Shown here: one piece after another, positions 35,657-48,699 of the stretch
Layout: each line of letters starts with the position of its first letter
Numbering within the stretch: position 1 is the first letter of the stretch
Assembly (NCBI GenBank): GCA_023678885.1
Contig: CM043002.1
Coordinates: 2,064,022-2,128,021, forward strand
DNA length: 64,000 nucleotides
DNA from: Pogostemon cablin
Lineage: Eukaryota; Streptophyta; Magnoliopsida; Lamiales; Lamiaceae
Direction of reading: 5' to 3'
Notes under the pieces: generated by a model
Databases searched by the model: none
Told to the model about the DNA's origin: nothing
What the model saw: the letters and a program-made list of their open reading frames with translations, nothing else
Position numbers and translations under genes: made by a program

Positions 35657-35938
35657 GACAAAGTATCTTGTGAGACGTTATTTACATGAGACAGTTTATG
35701 AGACGTGTTATAGTATGTCTTAGATAAAGTATGTTTAATAGTTGTTAAAGTATGTTTTCTAAAGTATGTTAAATTATATATTAAAGTATAATTTTAGCGT
35801 GTTATAACATGATTTATTATTGACATACTTTAACAACAAATAAATATATTTTATCTATGCAATAAGCATACTTTAGTGATGAGTTAACCTATCTCAGACT
35901 CATCTTACAAATAACCCGTCTCACAAAAGAGTGTCTCA
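35657..35938. mobile_element. MITE with GAGAC...GTCTC ends
   Basis: cttgtgagacgttatttacatgagacag at the left and ccgtctcacaaaagagtgtc at the right give inverted ends like those of the element at 22932-23096. The interior contains repeated agtatgtt words and tatctatgcaataagcatac, also shared with that element. Confidence 0.55.
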
Positions 35939-36419
35939 AATTTTACAAATATGTCATTTTTAAACTAAAAATGAAAATAAAATAAAAAATCTAAAAATAT
36001 AAAGAATATAATTGGAGAATGTTTTTTTTAAGAAATATGGACTCCATTTTGGGAAATAAAGCATTAAAAAATAGATACATGGTTGGAGATGACCTTAATG
36101 GTATGAATTTAATTTATTTTTTTTATTCGTAAAATGAATTTTATTAATCGATAGAACACGAATATAGGATCAATTAAATAAAGATACACATGCTGAAATA
36201 ATTCCTCAAGAAGACTACGGAGAATGAAATTTTCCACCATAAGGTGTAATGCTGTAATCCTTCAAAGAACGACACAGAGATAAACTCCGCCACAAACCAA
36301 TTAAGATTGCAAATAAATATTTTTTTATTGATGATATTCCCCTACAATAACATAGGGTAGGGTGAATGTCCATATTCATAATCCTAATCCTAATCCTAAC
36401 CCTAATTACTAATTAATTA

Positions 36420-37345
36420 CTAATATGACAGGAATAAAAAATAAGAAACTAGGAAACTAAACAAGGTACAAGAAATACCCTTATAGTTAAAATTTTCCAT
36501 AAATTCTTTTAATTTCTCAATCCATCCACTAAAAGAATATCTGAACCATCCAAAATCTTTCACTGTAAACCACCTCCATAATTTACCTTTTAACTCTTCA
36601 ACTAGTTTCTCAATTGATAGCAAAACCCCTTCATGAATGATAGAATTTCTAAATTTCCACAAAATCCAAACAACATATTGTCAAAAAGTGCTTGTCTTTT
36701 CTTTTTCCTCTTGAACAAGTTACAAGTACCAAAAGTAGATTTGAAATCGGATCTCCAGTCTCATCCAATTGAAGCACGTTATCCATACTTTATAAGAAAC
36801 TTCATATTAAAAAAAGATGTGTCTTCGGGAAACTTCACATTATAAAAAGATGTGTCTTTCGGTTTCCTCCTCATTACAAAAAACACACTTTACGTTGTTA
36901 TTTTGATTAAGGATGTTCCTCATTAGCAGATTCATCTTTGTTGGTAGTCAATCCCGTAACAACCTTCATGAGTGAGCTATTACATTTGAAGGTGTAAACT
37001 TATTCCATATGATTTTGAAGTATATCTCCTTTTCCACCTCAATGGGTATATACATACATGAGTTTCTGCTAAAATGTTATATGCATCCCTATTACAATAA
37101 TATACTTTTGTCACTCCATTCCATTTATACTTATTTTTCATTTCCTTTTTATTAGTACACTGCACAAAAGACTCAAATATACTGAAGTTATTGAATTCTC
37201 TCTCAAATAGCTCTTCTTCATCTCTACGTCCATTTCCATATATTCTCTTCCCATCATCACGTCCCGCAAATTCTCTTTTCTTTATCCATACTAAGATGAA
37301 AAAGTCTTGGATATTTCTCTCTCAGTACTTATCCTCCAACTCAGT
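36420..37345 (-). pseudogene. LINE remnant: C-terminal reverse-transcriptase zinc-binding region
   Basis: Minus-strand fragments in different frames resemble the C-terminal part of plant LINE polyproteins. RLPTKMNLLMRNIL and VKCVFCNEEETERHIF (about 36860-36945) match the zinc-binding RT (zf-RVT) pattern, with a CxxC and a downstream His. WKFRNSIIHEG (about 36620-36660) is the usual final motif. Upstream, a PRLFHLSMDKEK-like string near 37270-37310 also fits. Frameshifts and stops break the frame several times, so this is a dead fragment without a reverse-transcriptase core. Confidence 0.6.
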
Positions 37346-37427
37346 TATCTTCCCAAGTTGTTATTACAATTTCTAATAACTTTGTCCAATCTATTTTAAA
37401 ACAAGTCATTTCTTTCTCAAAGACTAA

Positions 37428-37512
37428 TACTCCCTCCGTCCCGTAAAAAGGTGCGCGCTTCCTTTATAAATTACAAAGAAAGCTCAAACCTTTTTGCGGG
37501 ACGGATGTAGTA
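37428..37512. mobile_element. Very short Stowaway-like MITE
   Basis: tactccctccgtcccgtaaaaaggt at the left and acctttttgcgggacggatgtagta at the right are inverted copies separated by only about 35 bp, giving an 85-bp element that could fold into one hairpin. Confidence 0.6.
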
Positions 37513-37672
37513 CTATTTTCTCCAAGGGTATTAAACTAATACTATTTTCAGAATTTACACTAATCTCAAATCAAACATTCTCCTTATTTTAAACACTTAT
37601 AGCAAGGAAAACTTGCGTGGGCATATAAGAAGTAAAAATATTTGACTATAAAAGTGATACTCAAATTAATAA

Positions 37673-37775
37673 AAAAACAAGAGGTACAGTTAATTAAATT
37701 TCATGAACATGTTATAATAAATAAAAAACAAGAGGTACAGTTAATTAAATTTCATGAACATGTTATAATATAAAT
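37673..37775. repeat. 51-bp tandem duplication
   Basis: acaagaggtacagttaatta followed by aatttcatgaacatgttata occurs at about 37677 and again 51 bp later with essentially no differences. Non-coding. Confidence 0.85.
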
Positions 37776-38092
37776 AAAGTGAAAACATTTTTAATGAAAA
37801 AAAATACTAATATCTTTTGATAAAAAAGTGATAATAATTTAAGAAAACATAAAACCGATTGTTGCCCTAACCTAAAAATTTGAATTTACTCCAGCACCAT
37901 CGATGTACTTGCAATTCAATTCAAAACAATAAAATTAAATGAATGAACGAATATACTGCTTTAGCAGGAGAAAAACCTCTACACAGACCCTGATCCAACA
38001 TTCTCTGGCTACAGAACATGGGTTCATCTCATTCATTAAGATATATAATACACACTCACCACAAGCTAACAGTATAAACAGTCGATTTTCGA

Positions 38093-41000
38093 TCACACAG
38101 CTGAGGCAAAAGGCAGAAACGAAAAGTCACCGCCACATAAAAGTAACCTACCCGACTCCATCTGGCTCTTACACAACACCCTCTCAATTAGCAAGCTTTC
38201 GGCGTAGTCCGGCGTGCTATATACCCCATCATCATAGTATGAGCTCGTACCCTCCCAGTCAATGTCTTTCTTGGTACATCTCTCGAAGTTTTTAATGTAA
38301 CTCCTAATATCTTCTTGAGGTCCAGTATTTTCAGACCCTTTGTGGGCAAATGAAAACTGGAAAATTTGAGTGTTTCCTGGTCCTGCACTGCTGATGTCAG
38401 TAGTCGGTGCAGAGCCCGCTCTGTCATCGAGGATCTGCATGGGGTCACCAAATGTCTGAAATCAAGAAGGAATTTGGAAACTAACGAAAACTCTAGTTTA
38501 TGTTAAGAGCTCATATCCTACATAGCACATGGATAAATTGAATAAAGTTTCAAAGGGATTAATGGTGAGAGAGAGAAGGAACATGTATATCATACATATA
38601 AAATCTGCGATTGTCCCCCATAAAAGGGAGACAGACAGCAAATTTTCACAGTATGTATTTCTCATCATCTCCTTAGGGCCATAGTGGATCACCAAGGAAA
38701 GAGCGTTTAAAACTAACGAACGTATATAAAGCAATTTGAAACTATGCTGATGTTACAATTGCTGGATTGAACAAATAGGCAATGAATTTCTAGTATGAAA
38801 ATTTGAGTGTTCTTGATTCTTTATATTATAACTGCTTATAAAGAGATGGCAAATGATGGAATGGAGGACTGACAGACAACAGAAAGAACTGAAGTACTGA
38901 TCTCAGATTATAAAGCAGACAAATTTGAAGAATATAAAGTGAAAATACTCTCTAAAGTGGATCATGCATCACATAGATATACACGCATGCATTCGTTTAG
39001 AAGTTATAATCTGTTGCATAATCATGGTAAAAAAAAAAAAGGGCCGGTGTGAGACTAATAATTCCAGAGATTGAACAGATTTCTATCTGCTAGCATGTCA
39101 AATCAGAATGAATCTCCAATATGCTTAAATGAACAAGCTAAATCATTTGTCAGTGAAGTAAGGAACCTGTCTCGTATCAAATGGACTGCCTTGGTCATAA
39201 CAGCCTATGGTGCCTGGACTTTCTTCTACTAGAGATGAAGAACATCCAGGTCCAGTGGTTCGAACTGAATTGTGAAGTAGATCTTCTGATGCAGAGAAAT
39301 CAGAACTATCAAAAGTTGATAGAGATACACATTCATCAAAATATGTCATGGCTTCTTCAGTGAGACGTTTCGACATGCATTTCCTTCCATTGCTTGTCTA
39401 ACACCAGAAAAAGTCAATGTCATCCTCAGCTGGATAATAAAAAAATATCTTGCGAAATTGGGGGAAAAATCGATTACTAACTAAAGAGAATAAAAAATAG
39501 AGGGAGAGAGAAGCCAATAAGTTTCACTTTGCACACGGTTGACAGGTAGATGATGGGAATTTTGAAAGACGTAGCCAAAGTAGGTATGACAACATTTCTA
39601 CCCCTCGTTTTTTGCTAGTCTCAGTGATTCATCTCTCATTTTATTATATATGCCTTTCAAGTTTCATTAACGTAGTCATGGCAGTCAACTCATGTCAAAA
39701 TGATAAATTATGTTTGTCAAACTGAAGGGGCAGGAACAATGAAGAAAGGAAAAGATAAAACTTAAAAAAGGACAAAAAATTGTATAGTCAATCAGAACAC
39801 AGGGCAATTTTCTATCCCCCATAACTACAGAATCAAATTTTATAGTCCGCGAAAAGGTTCAAACTCTTTCCAGGTAAATGTCACTAGTGAGGAAAACTAC
39901 CGCAGGGTGTTATATCTCGAAGCTTGAGAAAGTAAAAACAATTAGGTAGAGCAGTGATGGGAGATGGAGAAAGAGAGATCATTACATGTATTTCAATGAA
40001 ATGCAAACAAAAGATCAGTAAAGAAGAATGATACATATACCCCCCAACTTAAGGGGAGCGTGAGCAACAAAATGTACTAGATACCAAAACCACAGTACTC
40101 AATTTTACTAGTCTTAAACTGAAGGCTTGATTTGCCATATTCACACCAGCAAGGTTAGATTTATTTACCTAGGAATGAATCACTTGAAATTATACATTTG
40201 AAAAGTGAAAAGCACAAACAAATGAAGACCAAATGACTCACCCTTCTTCCTCTGCGAGATCGTTGTATACCAGGAGTCTCTGGATCACGAATCTCCTTGA
40301 GTATTCTATCCAGCTCCTGCCCACGGTGCTCTTCAATAGCAAGATCTGTTCTAAGTTTTCTGGCACGTTCTTCAGACTGCACCAGTGTATTCATTAAATT
40401 TTCTTATACAAGAAGAACACACTTTCTAGCTTATCTAAATATCACCTCTTCCAATTTGATGGCATATTCCCTCCTGATGTCTGATATCAATTCAGTAGCG
40501 TCAGCGTTTACTGAATCTGAAGGCATATCTGCAACATTCGTACTGTTTCTACGATAAGCCTGATTCTGATAGGGGAAAGAAAGATTTCAAAAGCATGGCT
40601 TCAGAATTTGAACACAAACAATACATAAGGATGCATGCGTTGATATGGGTGTGGCGCTGTAAACAAGGATATTCAATCCTTAGCTTACACAAGTTGTGTG
40701 GCATTTGACCTCAGAACTTTAGAGGCTTGAGTACATCAAGCATACCTCTTTTTTTTTTTTTTTATATTAAGTCTCCAATCATCAAATTCAACCCAAATTG
40801 TGTTCATGGGAAGTTTAAGACAAGCAACTAAAGCCGCATTCATATGAATGGCGGAAGTGGTACAGGTAATAGCAATACTTATTCCAACTCTGCACAAGAG
40901 GAAATGATAAAGGCAGGAGGGAAGTTTATAAAACCAAAAGGCATCGATAACCTTACTTAACCAACACCACCACCACCCCAACCAAAACCCTGAACTAAAT

Positions 41001-42994
41001 TCTTAACAAAAGACAATATTTTTGATATATTGAGACAGCAAAGCAACCCGACGACGAAGAGTTTCTTTAAACTCTAAGCAGTGCTGGGACGATTCATTTG
41101 CATATTGATTGCAACATAGGATATTAATTTTAGCATAATGCCTATTAACTCTGTCAAAAGGCTATCAATTTAATAGTATGAATCATGCCAGGTCAAAAGA
41201 CTTTCAAAACCTCTTTTACATTAAGAGGATGTTTGGTTTAAAGGGTAGATGGGGGAATGGAAATATGAATAGAATTTTTCGGTGAATGGATATGAGACTA
41301 GTAGTTCTATTCCTACTTTATGGGAATCCACCAAAGTTCCCAAAATTGAGGGAAATGAAAATCAATCATTCTCCTCTACCATCATAGTATACCCTTTACC
41401 ATTTCCCAAATTCAAACCAAGCACCCCCTAATTCAGCATATTGAATAGTTTCATATTACTGAGGGGAAGGAGACATATCACTCCCAAGTTCTCCCTCATT
41501 AATTTGATCAAAATAAATTTCTATATGGAATGAGCAGGCAATAAATAAATCCAATCAATAATGATCATTCAACACTCTATAGCTAATTAAGCCATAAAAT
41601 GTTTTAAGACAATCAAAACGTACAGTTAACTCTTCAAATGCCTCTATTATGGTTTTCTCTTCAGCTTCTGATATGGAACCAACTGAAATTCCATCCTCCA
41701 AATTTGATATCTGCAAACTACACTGGAAACGTGTTCTCTTTGAGTCATCGACACCAATAACCATGAGCTATCGTTAAATAGAAATGCATGAGAGATACTC
41801 ACAGCAGATTCATCATCGGACCACGTTGCTGCTTGAATCCGGCTCGTCCTCACTCTACCATCCTTGACATGCCCCTGTTTATCTATATTTCTAGCTGAAC
41901 TAGTTCTACTTATACCATTACCATTCCTTTTTGATTCATTTCTGCTTTGAGCAAAGGTAGATGCTGCCATATTCCGGTCTTTTTCGCCCTGTCACAAAAG
42001 ATGATACCACGAGTATAACAGTATAAGCATGGGGAAATCATTATAACTATTTTGCTAATTACACTCAAATGACAAGAGTTCTCATTTATTCTCTTTTAGC
42101 ATAGAATTATTCCAGCACGTTGATTGTTCCATGAGATATTCAATTCACATAATTCATTATTAGTCTACCAGCTCTAGAATCTAACTGTAATGTATTAGAC
42201 CCTTCAGGACAAACTATTTGATCAGATCAGCATTATTCTTGACGCAAATGTTTCAATGATCATCAACATTCAACCATCTAAATAAATCCAAAATTTAAAG
42301 CAGTTATGTTAACCTCTTCAAGATGACTACATACTGATCAGATGGAATCAGCAATCAACCATCAAATTACTAACACATCAGTCGGACTATCTCGAGTTTT
42401 TGCCACTTAACATAAATCAATACATCAATGTATAATACTTAAGTCAAATATCAGCTCCAATCTCGCTTAAACTATATCATCATTCATCAGCAAAACAGTA
42501 GTCGGAATGAAAAAATTAAATTATTAAAACATATATAAAGCATTCTAAAGCACAACCTCATGAACTCCATTGTAATGGGCTGTAGATACAGACCGCCCTC
42601 GAATCCTGGACAAACTTCGGCCGATCCCCTTCTTATCACTGGAATTCCGTGTAGCAGAACGACCCCTCTGTTCACCATAAGAACCACCACCGCCGCCATT
42701 GCTGTTTCTGGCGTTTCTCGCGCTTAAAGAATGTGATAGCTTACCATTACCAGTGTCGCTGGTCTTTGGACTTTCTTTATCAGGTGGTGAAGACGTGGCC
42801 CAGAAAAGAGGGTTATCTCTGCTGTTCGAAAATCCAGAGGAAATCGAGGCGTTATCATCGAGAGGGAGGCGTGTTTTCCGAGAAACGGCACTGACACTGT
42901 GGGAGCGCCGGCGTGAAGCGGCGGCGGGAGGTGGTCCTTTGGATTCAACTGCTGTGCCCCTTCTGGAAGTGGATTTGAAGGCGGATGTAGCCAT
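38093..42994 (-). CDS. Plant coiled-coil protein of unknown function
   Basis: I do not recognise a named family. Minus-strand exons: 42994-42557, 41988-41803, 41710-41624, 40559-40446, 40376-40242, 39397-39167, 38455-38093; every junction is phase 0, giving 517 residues. The N-terminal ~210 residues are basic and Ser/Arg-rich (SRRRSHSVSAVSRKTRL, GRSLSRIRGRSVS), likely disordered and phosphorylatable, and could bind RNA, chromatin or microtubules. Residues about 215-330 are charged and helical (EAEEKTIIEAFEEL, ELISDIRREYAIKLEE, ERARKLRTDLAIEEHRGQEL), consistent with a coiled coil. The C-terminal half is Ser/Asp-rich and ends in a conserved-looking hydrophobic stretch (ESGRLLLCGGDFSFLPFA). Good splice sites and seven consistent junctions argue for a real gene. 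Function is unknown. Confidence 0.8.
41221..41432. mobile_element. MITE-like insertion in an intron of the unknown gene
   Basis: aagaggatgtttggtttaaag at the left and ttcaaaccaagcaccccct at the right are imperfect inverted ends. The interior carries internally paired words such as gaatggaaatatgaatagaa. The GTGTTTGGTT...AACCAAACAC layout is common in hAT or PIF-type plant MITEs. Confidence 0.5.
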
Positions 42995-44334
42995 TCTTTT
43001 CGGGAATTGGTAGGAAATCCCTCCCTAAATAGTAAACGCTACAATGTATAGATAAAGGGAAGGAATCAAGACAGTTTTGGATTTGTTGTGGTGTTTAGTG
43101 GTAAATTCTATCCTCGATTTCTCCAATTAACCACCGCCGCAGCTTCATTAATACTATAATATCATTAATATTGGCGTTTATTGGCATAAGTTAAAACATT
43201 TATTAATATTACAATCAATGCTCTCTTTTCATATAGACGTGTTCTATTTTGCGGTTCCTGTAAAATGATTTTAATTTTTTTTTATTTTAAATGTACGGAC
43301 TCACACAAATCACCAATAAAATTAGGGTTATTATGTGGTCGGTGATTATTATTTTTAATTTTAATTACTTTATTTTATTTATTGGTTAAGATTAAATATA
43401 TTAATGGTCTAATGGCTTAAATTATCTAGGTGCGCTCGGTGCACTGCAGTTTGACTCATAAAATTAAAATACGAGAGTTACGCAATTAACTATAACTAGA
43501 TTTTACGTTCTCTTTTTTTTTCATTCTGGACAACCGGGTCTTATTCATTATATATATATATATATAACTATTCACCCTATATTAATATTAATAATACTCC
43601 TTAATCCACATGTAAAAAGAAAAAAAACCCTCTTTAAACCGAACGTATGGAGTATAATATTCAATCATTTATTTTTTTGGGTAATTACTATAAGGTACAT
43701 TAAAAATTCTTTTATTATTATGAGATACAAACATACAAAAATATTACTACTAACTACATAAATATATAATGATATTCCAATATTACTCTTGCAATGCGTT
43801 GCACATAAATGTTTGTGTGCAGCATAAAAGTTCGCGTTCAGTAAAAAAATGTATGTGCAGCAAAAAAATGTAAATCGTAAGTGTCATGTGCAGCGAAAAA
43901 ATTACATATTCCTACTCTCTGGCGGTGGTCCGACGGCGGCAGTCCAGCAGTGGTTCGGCGGTGGTCTGGCGGAGGCAGTGGGTGGGTGAGGGGTTTAGGG
44001 TTTGTGGTTAAAAATGTATGGGATTATAATGAAGTAAGGTTATATTTGGTATTTTACTTTAATATTTTATATGTGAGAGTAATTTTTTTTAAATCAATGT
44101 ATCTCACATCAATTATGGGTACCAAGTGTGTATCTATTAGTAATTATTTTTTTATTTTTATATTTAAATTATTGTTTTTAAGTTAATCATAATATTTATT
44201 TATTTATATGAATTTGTGTATTTTATAAATAAAATGCTAATTATTTATATATAATACATAAATGAAATTTTTTTTAATATAACATAATTTTATATTTATT
44301 AATTAAATCGTATAATACGTACATTTATTATTTT
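42995..44334. other. Intergenic spacer upstream of the unknown gene
   Basis: Contains the promoter of the unknown minus-strand gene, then AT-rich DNA with a (TA)n microsatellite at about 43550-43566. A degenerate CTCC-type MITE probably lies near 43500-43655, and a short GGCGG-rich stretch at 43920-43990. No supported gene. Confidence 0.55.
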
Positions 44335-45103
44335 TGTTAGAACCTAGTGTGTGCGTACAGTGGATAAACTGATTGGGTGTACATTGTTATAAAAAATGTT
44401 GAAACAAAAATAGCAACAATGCACATGGAAAATTAAAAGGAGAGAACACAACAAGTAATTTTTCAAAACTATCTACTGGGTGTTTCACTAGTAGGGCCTT
44501 CAGGACAAAATGCATATCATAATAGATATGTTCATGAACAAATACAAGCCGACTCTTGACAAGAAAACTTGAACACCAACACACTTAAAGGAAGTGGAAA
44601 ACTACGAGAACAAAATCATATCCCACAACAACAATTATCCCAACTGTTGTTAACTCCCAACTTAAGAGACAAGTCTCCCAACTATCTACTCTTGAGTACA
44701 AACTGGATAGATCAGAACTCTCAAACGTATACTCTTCTCATATGTATGACAAAATTATTTTGTAATCTCTACTGAACTTCAACACCAACGCCTCTTATTT
44801 ATAGAAGAAGATTGGTGGATAAAGTTCATTGGAGTTGCGGCAGTTCATTCTTCAAAATTTGAATTATCCGCGCATATTTTAATTCTCCGCCAAGAAACTC
44901 CAAAAGATCAAAATTAAAATCCAGGCAGATCACAACGTTATCCTTTTTTTGAAATTCGAATCTCCATGGTTATCTAACCGCTGATCTTTATCCAAAGTTA
45001 TAACCGGATATGTTGCAACAATATTTGAAACAACCTGAAAGAAAAAATACAAGAAGCAATAAAAGGCAAAAATAACAGAAGGAGTAACAATATCACGTCA
45101 ACA
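44335..45103 (-). repeat. Sirevirus 3' LTR
   Basis: The plus-strand sequence runs from tgttagaacctagtgtgtgc to tatcacgtcaaca, so ends are TG...CA. It corresponds along its length to 56303-57080. The polypurine tract on the inner side identifies it as the 3' LTR of the minus-oriented element. Confidence 0.88.
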
Positions 45104-45120
45104 ATCTCTCCCTTTTTGCC
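45104..45120 (-). other. Polypurine tract of the Sirevirus
   Basis: The minus-strand sequence ggcaaaaagggagagat directly abuts the 3' LTR, as expected for the plus-strand DNA primer site. Confidence 0.75.
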
Positions 45121-45909
45121 TTTCTTCACAAGCATAAAAAATGAAGCAAAGAGCAACAACACAAGAATAGAACCAACATGAAGTGATCATATTAACACGA
45201 AACAACATAACAAGGAAAGCAAAGACATAATAAGACAACAAGCAACAACACAAACTATAAAACTAAACTCCACCTGACAAAGAAAACAAAGAAACAGAAA
45301 CAGAACTCCCCTTGACTACTAACCATCAGACTACATACTTCTAATCTAATCTCCCCTTGACTGCAAGCAAGTAATCAACCATCTTCAGCCACTTTCATCA
45401 CCATCATCAGCCTGTCGAGAAGTACCAACATCAACTTCTCTGTCTTCCTCATCCGTGCCATCATCATCAACTACTTGATTGACCATTTTGTAGTTAGGAT
45501 GACTAATTTAAGAATTTATCGAATCACATGGAGGAAGATACTAGAGTTTAAGCGATATCACATTTCTTGTAATTTTATATAGATGAATCATCAAAGGTTT
45601 GGTTATTTAAACAAGTAATTAAAAGTAATCAAAGCAGGTAACCAAGCAATGATCAAACAAATGAAATAGATAAATGAAATGTGGTTTTCCAAATTGAACA
45701 AAAATGAGATTAACAAAACTTAAGAAATGGTAATTCTACGATTCATGCATTAAACTCATGTGTGTCAAGGGTTGAAAACTAAGGGTCAACACAAATTCTA
45801 CCTAAGCTTCCTCTCAGAATGGATAGGATGTAGATCCTTTACAAGATCTCAAAATAGCTCTAAGATTGGTTCTCAATTAAACAATTCCAACTAAGTACTA
45901 AGTTTGAAG

Positions 45910-47570
45910 TAGGTGTGAGCAAATATCGGTTAAAATAAAAAAACCACACCGAACCGAACCGAATAAGATATTTCGGTTCGGTTACCATACAATAATTTCA
46001 GTTTTGGTTTTCATTTTTGAAAATTTTGGTAAATCGATTCGGTGTCGGTTATAGGATTTAAAATCCCATTTTAACCGAATACCGCACCAAATTAAGGGAT
46101 ATAAATAAAATATATATTCATATTCTATGTGTGATTCACACCCCGGTCCCACCCATACCTCCCTATTCAATGTATATAAGGAAGAAACCCCTAATCAATA
46201 ATCCAACTCCAGACCCCCATTAACCACTTCTCACACTGCGTCGTGGCTGCTTGGACACTGAATGGAACTGAAGTGCGGTGCGGCTGCTTCTGGAGAAACC
46301 ATAGTCGGCTAATCCACACCCACAAGGTAACAACTCCTCTGTCTAATTCTATCGTGAGTTTGTGACTCTTCAGTGGTAACTAAATCTTGATTTATGGGGA
46401 CATAATCGTTTTTGTTTTGAGTTATTCTCTGCTCATACTTGTTTTAGATATCAAGTACTCCACAAGAAGATGGTGGTGCTGAAATTGAACGTAGTAATTC
46501 TGATCTGTCGCAAGCCCAAACTTCAAACGTTCGTCCATCAATCAAGAGGAAGGCAATGAAAGGTAGATCCATAGTTTGGGATCATTTCGAGAAGATCAAG
46601 GACGAAGAAGGTAAAACAAATTCAGCTAAGTGTAACTATTGTCAAAATGTGCTTCGTTGTGATACTAAAAGAAATGGCACATCATCACTTCTTTCACACA
46701 TGAGAACATGCCCGAGTAACCCACAAATTCAATTGGCCCGTCAAACTTTGTTAAACTTGCAGCCATGTGAGGAGGGTACTAATGTTGGTATGTTTACACT
46801 TACTCCTTGGAAGTTTAATCAAGAAGAAATTGGGGAAGCAGTTGCATAAATGGTCATAGTTGATGAATTACCATTTAAGTTTGTGGAGAGTATTGGATTT
46901 AAAAAACTCATGAACAAAGCATGCCCTAGGTTTCGTATTCCTTCTAGATGGACGGTGTCAAGAGTCCAAATTGAAATCCTTTTTGAAAAGTAATTGTCAA
47001 AGAGTCAGTATTACCACTGATAATTGGACATCTTTACAAAGAATTAATTACATGTGAATTACGGGTCATTTCATTGATAATGAGTGGAATTTGCATAAGA
47101 AGATTATCTTGGTAAAGCTTTAGAAAATTATCTTGTGGAATGGGGGCTGAAAAATATTTTCACTATAACCGTAGATAATGCAAGCTCAAATGACACAGCT
47201 ATTGCATTCTTGAAAAAAAAATATTGAATTGGACAAGTAGCATTGCAAGTTGTAAGTATCTTCATATGCGATGTATTGCACATGTAATTAATTTATAGGT
47301 TGCAGAGTTGATATTGGTGATATGATTGCGTTTCCAGGTTGCAATGTTTGGAGGACAGGTTTGAAATAATGAAATAGGAATAAAAAACATTTAAATTAAT
47401 TTGGTATTTTGGTTAAATACCGATACCGAACTGATAGTTTTCGGTTTAGTAACTATTCGATTTTATTATATGTTCGGTCGATTTCGGTTAATTTATATAA
47501 AAAATTGATTATTTTGGTTTTTCCTAATTCGGTTAGGTTCGGTAATCGAATAACCGATTGCTTACCCCTA
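45910..47570 (+). mobile_element. Degenerate hAT DNA transposon nested in the solo LTR
   Basis: Inverted ends taggtgtgagcaaatatcgg and cgattgcttacccctaare of the hAT type, with subterminal ttcggtt/aaccgaa repeats on both sides. An 8-bp target duplication with one mismatch flanks them: gtttgaag at 45902-45909 and gcttgaag at 47571-47578. The interior carries a broken transposase. At about 1.66 kb it is much shorter than an autonomous copy. Confidence 0.82.
46490..47345 (+). pseudogene. hAT transposase fragment with BED zinc finger
   Basis: An open frame at 46556-46849 shows a BED-type zinc finger: VWDHFEKIKDEEGKTNSAKC, a CxxC pair, then SSLLSHMRTC. After a stop, degenerate pieces of the catalytic region follow in other frames, including ITTDNWTSLQRINYM (about 47010-47055) and GHFIDNEWNLHKK. 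The C-terminal dimerisation region is missing, so the protein is not functional. Confidence 0.75.
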
Positions 47571-48699
47571 GCTTGAAGTGAGAGTCCCTTCACATGATCA
47601 ATTGACCTCTCAATCTAACAAATCATATGTTCTATCAAATGATTCTAAATTCTAAAGAATTTCTCAATCTCTTTACAATTTATAATGCACATGAAGTGTT
47701 TGATGAAATGATTCACTTAATTATCCTAAGCACATAATTGATTTCTCAATCTAATCACATATTTAGAACAACAAAACACATAAATCATCATCAACCTCAA
47801 GATCTCAAGCATCAATGATAGAAAATCCATTTACCTAATCAACACATGAATTTAAATACATAAATCCCAAAATTATCCAACAACTATCATGTTGCTAGTC
47901 TCACAAGGGAGATTAGTCTACCATATTCATAAAGAAATTAACATAGATAATTAAATCCTTATAAATCATGACAAAACGATGAGGTTTAGTACAAAGTATG
48001 GATGAAAACTTCCTTGAAGTGCTTCAATGGTGATCTTCTTCCTTCCCTTGCAATTCTCATCTATTCCTTGTTCATTTTCTTCAATTGGATGAGAATTTTA
48101 ATGGTGGGATGAAGATAGATGGAATGGATGGTGAAAGGATGAAGATGATGATGTAAAATGGAAGAAAATGTGTGTGATGTGTTTATGCAACTGATAATTC
48201 TTGAATTCTCCTCTCAAATGTTGAATTATTGGGTATTTTTACCCCTTAGGGAGCTTTTAGAAGAATTTTGATTTTTTCTGATTTTTTTCACCTACACGGC
48301 TCGTGTGCATGAACACTGCCCGAGTCGTGTCATGATTTTCAATCAACGTTTAGCTTCAGACAACATACAGCTCGTGTGCGGAACACAGCCACAGGATGAG
48401 AGTGTAGGTTATTCAGGCGTCAGCGCACGGTCACCTCTTACAGGGCCGTGCGCAGTATACGGGGAGTGTGTGTGAACACTCCTCGTGTATAGAACACGGC
48501 CGGACGTGTTTGTACTGCAGCGCTTTCTTCTTTTTCCCGACTTCATTTTCGCTCCGTTTTTACCTATTTTTAACACATTTAAGCTCATTCTCACACATAT
48601 AAAAACACATAACACAACCAAATAGTACATAAAAATGGATAAAATACTATGAAAATGGATATAAAAACACTAAAATCTAGGTGAAAATATCACTAATCA

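Larger units (their letters stand above)
31618..38092. other. Long intergenic region rich in repeats
   Basis: This starts with the WRI1-like promoter, which has (GA)n tracts near 31686-31711 and 31840-31860. It continues through a plastid-derived fragment, several MITEs, a tRNA-like fragment, a LINE remnant and a 51-bp tandem repeat, each listed separately. No intact gene is visible. Confidence 0.65.
45476..48699 (-). mobile_element. Solo LTR, probably Ty3/Gypsy, nested in the Sirevirus
   Basis: The element begins tgattgacc and ends cactaatca, so it has perfect TGATT...AATCA ends, and it is flanked by the 5-bp duplication ctact (45471-45475 and 48700-48704). Subtracting the inserted hAT element leaves about 1.55 kb with no coding domains. 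In the minus orientation the start tgattagtgatattttcacc and the internal cacggc/gtgtgcg words look like Gypsy (chromovirus-like) LTRs I have seen in other plants. Superfamily and orientation are inference. It lies in the 3' end of the envelope-like ORF. Confidence 0.78.

Noticed and set aside
36380..36412. Interstitial telomere repeat (cctaatcctaatcctaaccctaa)
   Set aside because: The unit is mostly CCTAAT, not the plant CCCTAAA, and only one unit comes close. It is a short simple repeat.
45170..45475. Host gene between the 3' LTR and the solo LTR
   Set aside because: The stretch is flanked by Sirevirus polypurine tract on one side and by the solo-LTR target duplication on the other, and its short acidic frame fits the displaced end of the envelope-like ORF.
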